A model generated the notes under the pieces. It did not search any database, was not told where the DNA came from, and worked only from the letters and a program-made list of their open reading frames with translations. Of a stretch of 18,284 nucleotides of DNA, positions 13,504 to 18,284 are shown in pieces. The translations under genes were made by a program, and so were the position numbers. The stretch is from NCBI GenBank assembly GCA_946481355.1, contig CAMLNH010000011.1, positions 1-18,284 of the forward strand. The letters run 5' to 3'. How positions within the stretch are numbered: position 1 is the stretch's first letter; the number at the start of each line of letters is the position of its first letter. This DNA comes from an uncultured Curvibacter sp. (GTDB taxonomy: Bacteria > Pseudomonadota > Gammaproteobacteria > Burkholderiales > Burkholderiaceae).

Positions 13504-14922
13504 TCAGGCCTGCACCTCGAACAGCGTGCCCAGACCACCCGCGTGGTGCTCCAGCACATGGCAGTGGATCAGCCACCAGCCCGGGTTGTCGGCAACGAAG
13601 GCGATCTCCACCCGGTCGCGCGGCGCCAGCAGCACGGTGTCGCGCCAGGGGCGCTCGGCCAGGGACGTGCCGTTGCGCGAAAGCACGCGGAAATGATGGC
13701 CGTGCAGGTGCATGGGATGCCACCAGGCCGTGCGGTTGTCCAGCACCAGGCGCACGCTGCGCCCGCGCGGCACCCGGAATTCGGCCGCGTGCGCGGCGTG
13801 CTCGCGGCTGTGCTGCAGATGGGCCTGGCCGTTGATGGTCCAGGCCGGGGCGGCCTCGCGCGCGCCGGCCTGCAGGCGCAGGCGCCGCGCCTCGCGTTCG
13901 GCCAGGCTCTCCTGCGGCCAGCCCTCGCGGTTCATCGCACCGCCGCCCAGCACCAGGGTGTGGACGTGGGCGGCATCCAGATCGGGTTCGGGCAGCGGCG
14001 CGTGCGGTGCCGGCCGGGGCGCGGGGCGCGCTGCGCCTGTGTCTTGCGCACCGCTGACCTCCAGCGCGGCCAGCACCCGTTCACCGCGGCGGTCGGCGTC
14101 CTTGAGCGCGTAGCGCCCGGGTGCACCAACATCGACGATGAAGTCCGCGCGCATGCCCGGCCCGAGCAGCAGCTCGCCCTCCCAGGGCACGGCCGTGGCG
14201 GCCGGCATGCCGTCGCGCGCAATCAGCCACGCGTTCAGCCCGTCAAGCGTGAGCGAGAAGATACGCGCATTGGCCGCATTGACCAGACGCAGGCGCACGC
14301 GCTCACCGGCCCGCAGGGGCTGCACGGGCTGCACCTGCCCGTTGACGGTGAGCAGTTGCCCCATGCGACCCGCATGGGCCACGTCGTGAAAGTTGTAGAA
14401 ATTCTCGGCAATGCGGCCCTGCGCATCGAGCCGCCAGTCGTCGAGCAGCCAGACCAGGTCACGGTCCACCGGCGGCGGCTCATCGTCCTCGACGATGAGC
14501 GCACCGGCCAGGCCGCGTTCCAGCTGTTCGGGCGTGCCCCAGTGCGGGTGGTACCAGTAGGTGCCGGCATCGGGCAGCGCAAAGCGGTAGCGGCAGGCCC
14601 CGCCCGGCGCCACCGCGTCCTGCGTCAGACCGGGCACACCGTCCATGGCATTGGGCAGGCGGATGCCGTGCCAGTGGAGGGTGGTGGGATCGGGCAGACG
14701 GTTGTGCAGCTCAAGATCCAGTACCTCGCCACGCCGATAGCGCAGCACGGGGCCGGGCACCTGGGCCTCGTAGGCCCAGACGGGCAGCGCCGCCTCGCCA
14801 GCCAGCGGCAGCATGGCGGGCGCCGCCGCGAGAACGCGGGGCGCGGCGCCCGCAGCGGGCGCCGCCAGACCGGTCCAGACCGGCGCGCAGGCCAGGGTTT
14901 GCAGGAGTGAACGACGTCTCAT
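13504..14922 (-). CDS. Multicopper oxidase, Tat-exported
   Basis: A 472-residue laccase-like oxidase that couples substrate oxidation to reduction of O2 to water. The N-terminus MRRRSLLQTLACAPVWTGLA is a twin-arginine signal, so it acts folded in the periplasm. All copper-site motifs are present: HWHGIR (83-88), HPHW (125-128), HPMHLHGHHF (402-411) and HCHVLEHHAGGL (453-464). The last has the type 1 Cys454 and an axial Leu464 rather than Met, which usually raises the redox potential. Three cupredoxin domains are evident. A variable Ala/Pro-rich linker lies near the middle (around 300-320). No Met-rich CueO-like insert and no copper-efflux genes are nearby, so the substrate is open (phenolics or metal ions). 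A small membrane protein gene follows. Confidence 0.95.
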   Translation of the reverse strand: MRRRSLLQTLACAPVWTGLAAPAAGAAPRVLAAAPAMLPLAGEAALPVWAYEAQVPGPVLRYRRGEVLDLELHNRLPDPTTLHWHGIRLPNAMDGVPGLTQDAVAPGGACRYRFALPDAGTYWYHPHWGTPEQLERGLAGALIVEDDEPPPVDRDLVWLLDDWRLDAQGRIAENFYNFHDVAHAGRMGQLLTVNGQVQPVQPLRAGERVRLRLVNAANARIFSLTLDGLNAWLIARDGMPAATAVPWEGELLLGPGMRADFIVDVGAPGRYALKDADRRGERVLAALEVSGAQDTGAARPAPRPAPHAPLPEPDLDAAHVHTLVLGGGAMNREGWPQESLAEREARRLRLQAGAREAAPAWTINGQAHLQHSREHAAHAAEFRVPRGRSVRLVLDNRTAWWHPMHLHGHHFRVLSRNGTSLAERPWRDTVLLAPRDRVEIAFVADNPGWWLIHCHVLEHHAGGLGTLFEVQA

Positions 14923-15007
14923 GCGGGTACTGAATGCGGTGCACCCACAGCTTACATCGGGAGCAAACCCCGGTCATGGGCATTTGTGCACACCCTGTCG
15001 TGCAAAT

Positions 15008-15034
15008 AGGCCCCGGGGGCGCAGCCCCTGGCCT
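15008..15034. repeat. GC-rich hairpin upstream of the diguanylate cyclase gene
   Basis: AGGCC pairs with GGCCT, and inside it GGGGC pairs with GCCCC around the loop GCA, with a small internal loop. It ends just before two tandem in-frame ATGs (15035, 15038) and about 55 bases before the preferred ATG. It could be a leader structure affecting translation. There is no T-run for termination. Confidence 0.3.
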
Positions 15035-15088
15035 ATGATGGATTCACGCTCACGTCCCCGCGTCCGCCCCCTCACCGGATACTGCTCC

Positions 15089-16927
15089 ATGACGCTCGAT
15101 CTGATTTACAGCACAGCCCTGCTGCTGGCCCTGTCGGCGCTGTATGAGTTCAACATCCGCATCTGGGGCGAGCGGCACCGGGCCGCGACCGTGACGGCTG
15201 GTCTGATCTTCGGCGCCATCTGCATCTTCGGCATGATGCATCCGGCCAAGCTCGCACCTGGAGTGATCTTCGACGGCCGTTCAGTCATCCTGGGTGTGGC
15301 CGGCATCTTTGCCGGGCCGCTGGCCGCGGTGCTGGCCGGCTTGGTGGCTGGCGCCTACCGCCTGTGGCTGGGCGGTGCGGGGGCCTGGGTGGGCGTGGCC
15401 GTGATCAGCACATCGGTTCTGGCCGGCCTGCTGATGCGCGTCGCGCTGCGGCGCGGCTGGACGCAGCCCAAGCTGCTGGACTTCCTGATCTTCGGCGTGC
15501 TGCTGCACATCGCCTGCCTGGGCTGGTTCCTGCTGCTGCCCACGCAGCATCTGTACAAGCTGCTCGACACGCTGGCCTGGCCCTACCTCTTCGTGCTCGG
15601 GCCCGGCACGGCCCTGCTGGCGCTGCTGCTGCACGACCTGCAGGAGCAGCGGCGCGCCCGCCAGGCCCTGGCGCGCAGCGAGGCCATGCGCCGCGCCATC
15701 ACCCGCGCCTCGCCCGACCTGCTCTTCGTGCTCGACGAGGACGGCCGTTACCTGGAGGTGATCTCTCCCGAGGAACGGCTGCTCTATGCGCGCGCCGAGG
15801 ACCTCCTGGACAAGCGGCTCGACGAGGTCATGACCGAGGAACAGGCACAACGCTTCCTGGCTTTCCTGCGTCAGACCCTGGAGGCCGGCACACCGCAGAA
15901 GATCGAGTACGAGATGGACACGATGGGCGGGCGCCATGTCTTCGAGGGCCGGGCCCAGGCCCTGGACCTGCTGATCGACGGCAAGCGCGCCGCGGTGCTG
16001 GTCTCGCGCGACATCACGGAGCGCGCGCGGACCGAGCAGGATCGCCGGATCGCGGCCGTGGCCTTCGAGTCGCGCCAGGCCATGCTGGTCAGCGATGCCG
16101 ACACCAACATCCTGCGCGTGAACCAGGCCTTTCTGGACCTGCTGGGCTACACGCGCGAGGAGCTGATCGGGCGCAAGACCAGCACGCTGCGCTCAGGCCG
16201 CCATGACGCAGCCTTCTATGAGGCGATGTGGGAGAGCATCCGCGCCACGGGCAAGTGGGAAGGTGAGATCTGGGACCAGCGCAAGCGCGGTGACCTGCTG
16301 CCGCTGTGGACCACGATCACGGCCGTGCGCAACGCGCAGGGCCAGGTGACGCACTACGTGGCCACCATGAGCGACATCTCCGAGCGCAAGCTGCAGGAAG
16401 AGGAGATCCGGCACATCGCCTTCTACGACCACCTCACCGCCCTGCCCAACCGGCGCCTGTTGCTGGAGCGGCTGCAGCGCGCGCTGACGGTGGCGAGGCG
16501 CAACAGCCAGCACGGTGCGCTGCTCTTCGTGGACGTGGACAACTTCAAGAAAATCAATGACGAGCACGGCCACCACGCGGGCGACCTGCTGCTGCTGCAG
16601 ATCGCAAGCCGCCTGAGCCGCGTGGTGCGCGAATCCGACACCGTGGCCCGCCTGGGCGGCGACGAGTTCGTGATCGTGCTGGAGCACCTGAACGCCGATC
16701 CCGTGCTGGCGCGCACCGAGGCGCGACAGATCGCCGCCAAGGCCCTGGTCAGCATGGCCAAGCCCTATGACCTGGACGGCCTGGACTACCAGTCCAGCGG
16801 CAGCATCGGCATCACCCTGTTCAATTCCGGCGACACGGACATGGACGTGCTGATGCGTCAGGCCGACGAGGCGATGTACCAGGCCAAGCACGCGGGCAAG
16901 AACACCGTTCATCTGCACGGCAGCTGA
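15089..16927 (+). CDS. Membrane diguanylate cyclase: 5TM-LYT, PAS, PAS, GGDEF
   Basis: An inner-membrane sensor that makes cyclic di-GMP from two GTP, shifting cells toward surface life. From the ATG at 15089 it has 612 residues. A five- to six-helix 5TM-5TMR_LYT-type sensor comes first (about 1-183, with GVIFDGRSVILGVAGIFAG at 58-76). Two PAS domains follow (about 200-310 and 320-430, each ending in a DITER/DISER signature). The C-terminal GGDEF domain (about 440-612) has an intact GGDEF active site at 523-527. An I-site RESD at 514-517 lies five residues before it, implying product inhibition. No EAL domain is present. The frame is open far upstream; ATGs at 15035 and 15038 are alternatives, and no start has a good ribosome site. 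It converges with a chemoreceptor gene. Confidence 0.94.
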   Translation: MTLDLIYSTALLLALSALYEFNIRIWGERHRAATVTAGLIFGAICIFGMMHPAKLAPGVIFDGRSVILGVAGIFAGPLAAVLAGLVAGAYRLWLGGAGAWVGVAVISTSVLAGLLMRVALRRGWTQPKLLDFLIFGVLLHIACLGWFLLLPTQHLYKLLDTLAWPYLFVLGPGTALLALLLHDLQEQRRARQALARSEAMRRAITRASPDLLFVLDEDGRYLEVISPEERLLYARAEDLLDKRLDEVMTEEQAQRFLAFLRQTLEAGTPQKIEYEMDTMGGRHVFEGRAQALDLLIDGKRAAVLVSRDITERARTEQDRRIAAVAFESRQAMLVSDADTNILRVNQAFLDLLGYTREELIGRKTSTLRSGRHDAAFYEAMWESIRATGKWEGEIWDQRKRGDLLPLWTTITAVRNAQGQVTHYVATMSDISERKLQEEEIRHIAFYDHLTALPNRRLLLERLQRALTVARRNSQHGALLFVDVDNFKKINDEHGHHAGDLLLLQIASRLSRVVRESDTVARLGGDEFVIVLEHLNADPVLARTEARQIAAKALVSMAKPYDLDGLDYQSSGSIGITLFNSGDTDMDVLMRQADEAMYQAKHAGKNTVHLHGS

Positions 16928-16940
16928 GTACCGCCGTGCA
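16914..16940. terminator. Inverted repeat between converging genes
   Basis: TGCACGGC and GCCGTGCA form a perfect eight-base stem with an 11-base loop that contains the diguanylate cyclase stop codon. It nearly fills the 18-base gap before the converging chemoreceptor gene. Without a T-run it is not a textbook terminator, but the position suits a bidirectional one. Confidence 0.45.
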
Positions 16941-16945
16941 CCGGC

Positions 16946-18284
16946 TCAGGCCGCAGGCAGGGCCGGCGCCGCCTTGTGGGCACGCCGCAAGGCCACGGCG
17001 TCGGGCTGCGCCCCGGCCTCGCGCCGGTCGAGCTTGAAGACGCGCACGCTCTCGGTCAGCGTGTGGGCTGTGTTCTCCAGCGCGTGCGACGAGGCCGCGA
17101 TCTGCTCGACCAGAGCCGCGTTCTGCTGCGTGATGGTGTCCATCTGGGCCACAGCCGCATTGATCTGCGACACGCCCGAGAGCTGCTCGTTGGCGGAGTG
17201 GCTGATCTCACCCACCAGGGTGCTGACGCGCTGCACGCCGCCCACGGCCTCAGCCATGGTGGACTGGGCGGTCTCCGACTTTTCATGGCCATCGCGCACG
17301 CGCGCGCGCGAGTCCTCGATCAGCTTCTTGATTTCCTTGGCCGCCTCGGCACTGCGTCCGGCCAGGGCCCGCACCTCGCCCGCCACCACGGCAAAGCCGC
17401 GCCCCTGCTCGCCCGCCCGCGCCGCCTCTACGGCCGCATTGAGCGCCAGGATGTTGGTCTGGAAGGCGATGCCGTCGATCACCTGGGTGATCTCGCCGAT
17501 GCGGGTGGAGGACACCTCGATCTCGCGCATGGTGCGGCCCACCTCGTCCACGGCCATGCGGCTGCGCTCGGCGATGTCACTGACCTCGCGGGTCAGCTCG
17601 GCAGCGCTGCGGGCCGACTCGGCCGTGCTGCGCACGGTGCCCGTGATCTCCTCCAGCGAGGCCGCGGTCTGCTGCAGATTGCTGGCCTGCGACTCGGTGC
17701 GCGCCGACAGATCCTGGTTGCCCTGGGAAATTTCCTGCGTACCCACCAGCATGTGACCACTCTCCTCGCGCGCGTCGCGCACGATGGACATGAGGTTCAC
17801 CGTGAGCTGGCTCAGGGCCTGCTGCAGCTCGCCCAGCTTGTCATTGCGGTTCTGCGCCACACGCTCGGTCAGATCGCCCGCGGCCATGCGGTTGGCGGCG
17901 GTGATGAGATCCTCCAGCGGGCGCACGACCAGACGCGTCTGGTACCACCAGGCCAGCAGCAGCAAGGGCAAGAGCAGGACGAGCGCCCAGACGCTGGGCA
18001 GCATCAGTTCCAGCGCATAGCCGGCCCCCACCAGACCCAGCAGGATCAGCAACAGCTTGCCTTCCAGGCCCGGGGTCAGGGCCTCGGAGACGCGCCCCCA
18101 CAGACCCAGACTCACCAGACGGCCGCGGCGCAGCGCCAGGCTCTGCCGACCGGCCGCCTTCTCCTCGCGCATGCGGGCATACAGCGCCTCGGCATCGCGA
18201 GCCTGCTCGCGCGTGGCCTCGGTACGCACCGACATATAGCCCAGGGGCTGGCCGTTCTGCATCAGCGGCGTGGCATTGGCCATG
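16946..18284 (-). CDS. Methyl-accepting chemotaxis protein, Aer-like, 5' end outside window
   Basis: A chemoreceptor that signals through CheA/CheW. The visible 445 residues begin inside the last strand of a PAS domain ([20 protein letters not shown], 3-22). The ATG at 18283 is therefore probably internal and the gene continues past the right edge. Next come a helical linker, two membrane helices (about 76-93 and 98-114), a HAMP domain (about 117-170) and a long coiled-coil signalling domain. Its hairpin tip [30 protein letters not shown] (271-300) is highly conserved. The PAS-TM-HAMP-MCP order matches Aer-type redox/energy sensors; the FAD-binding part is not visible. No CheR-tethering pentapeptide ends the protein (it ends PALPAA). 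It converges with the diguanylate cyclase gene. Confidence 0.95.
   Translation of the reverse strand, partial: MANATPLMQNGQPLGYMSVRTEATREQARDAEALYARMREEKAAGRQSLALRRGRLVSLGLWGRVSEALTPGLEGKLLLILLGLVGAGYALELMLPSVWALVLLLPLLLLAWWYQTRLVVRPLEDLITAANRMAAGDLTERVAQNRNDKLGELQQALSQLTVNLMSIVRDAREESGHMLVGTQEISQGNQDLSARTESQASNLQQTAASLEEITGTVRSTAESARSAAELTREVSDIAERSRMAVDEVGRTMREIEVSSTRIGEITQVIDGIAFQTNILALNAAVEAARAGEQGRGFAVVAGEVRALAGRSAEAAKEIKKLIEDSRARVRDGHEKSETAQSTMAEAVGGVQRVSTLVGEISHSANEQLSGVSQINAAVAQMDTITQQNAALVEQIAASSHALENTAHTLTESVRVFKLDRREAGAQPDAVALRRAHKAAPALPAA

Noticed and set aside
14813..15088. Upstream extension of the diguanylate cyclase frame, overlapping the oxidase gene
   Set aside because: It is antisense to the Tat signal region of the oxidase and has no domain. 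The membrane sensor begins at the ATG 15089, or at most 15035.
18281..18283. ATG at the right edge as the true start of the chemoreceptor
   Set aside because: The first residues are the final strand of an Aer-like PAS domain, so this Met is internal and the gene continues outside.
1..18284. CRISPR arrays, tRNA/rRNA genes, insertion sequences, integrases, attachment sites
   Set aside because: No spaced direct repeats, cloverleaf-like sequences or transposase/integrase motifs were seen on either strand.

Overview
The window is uniformly GC-rich, with tightly packed genes and short AT-rich intergenic spots. Its gene content (tandem Bug-type binding proteins, FCD-type GntR regulator next to a CaiB gene, COG4339 HD protein, Aer-like chemoreceptor) points to a betaproteobacterium of the order Burkholderiales, probably Comamonadaceae. 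This is inference from gene style; no rRNA or tRNA gene is present. There is no sign of phage, insertion sequences or CRISPR, and no gene-free stretch longer than 300 bases.

Left end (1-2609, minus strand): a tight three-gene selenium cassette transcribed egtD -> senB -> selD/senC. EgtD makes hercynine from histidine, SelD/SenC makes selenophosphate, and SenB (a glycosyltransferase-like selenosugar synthase) joins selenium to a sugar. These are the supply steps of selenoneine biosynthesis. The coupling enzyme SenA (EgtB-like) is not in the window. SelD runs off the left edge, so senA may lie just beyond it.

Middle (2664-9957): a GntR/FCD repressor gene faces a plus-strand catabolic operon across a short AT-rich region. 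That region carries a perfect 8+2+8 inverted repeat over a consensus -35 box, which looks like the operator. The operon encodes a class III CoA-transferase, a crotonase-fold protein lacking both standard catalytic glutamates, a zinc-free MDR oxidoreductase and two tandem Bug solute-binding proteins. After a strong hairpin terminator comes an MmgE/PrpD-family enzyme. Together they suggest capture, CoA-activation and breakdown of an unidentified organic acid.

Right half (9976-16927): three minus-strand genes come first (HD phosphohydrolase, DUF2750 protein, four-helix membrane protein, the last two overlapping by ATGA). Next is a plus-strand ureD with no urease structural genes beside it, followed by a YpfH-like esterase. 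A minus-strand Tat-exported multicopper oxidase follows, with an unlisted 45-residue two-helix membrane protein downstream. Then comes a membrane diguanylate cyclase (5TM-LYT, PAS, PAS, GGDEF).

Right end (16946-18284, minus): a methyl-accepting chemotaxis protein with the tail of an Aer-like PAS domain, cut by the window edge. It converges on the diguanylate cyclase across an inverted repeat. The most notable systems are the selenoneine supply cassette and the GntR-controlled CoA-transferase operon of unknown substrate.
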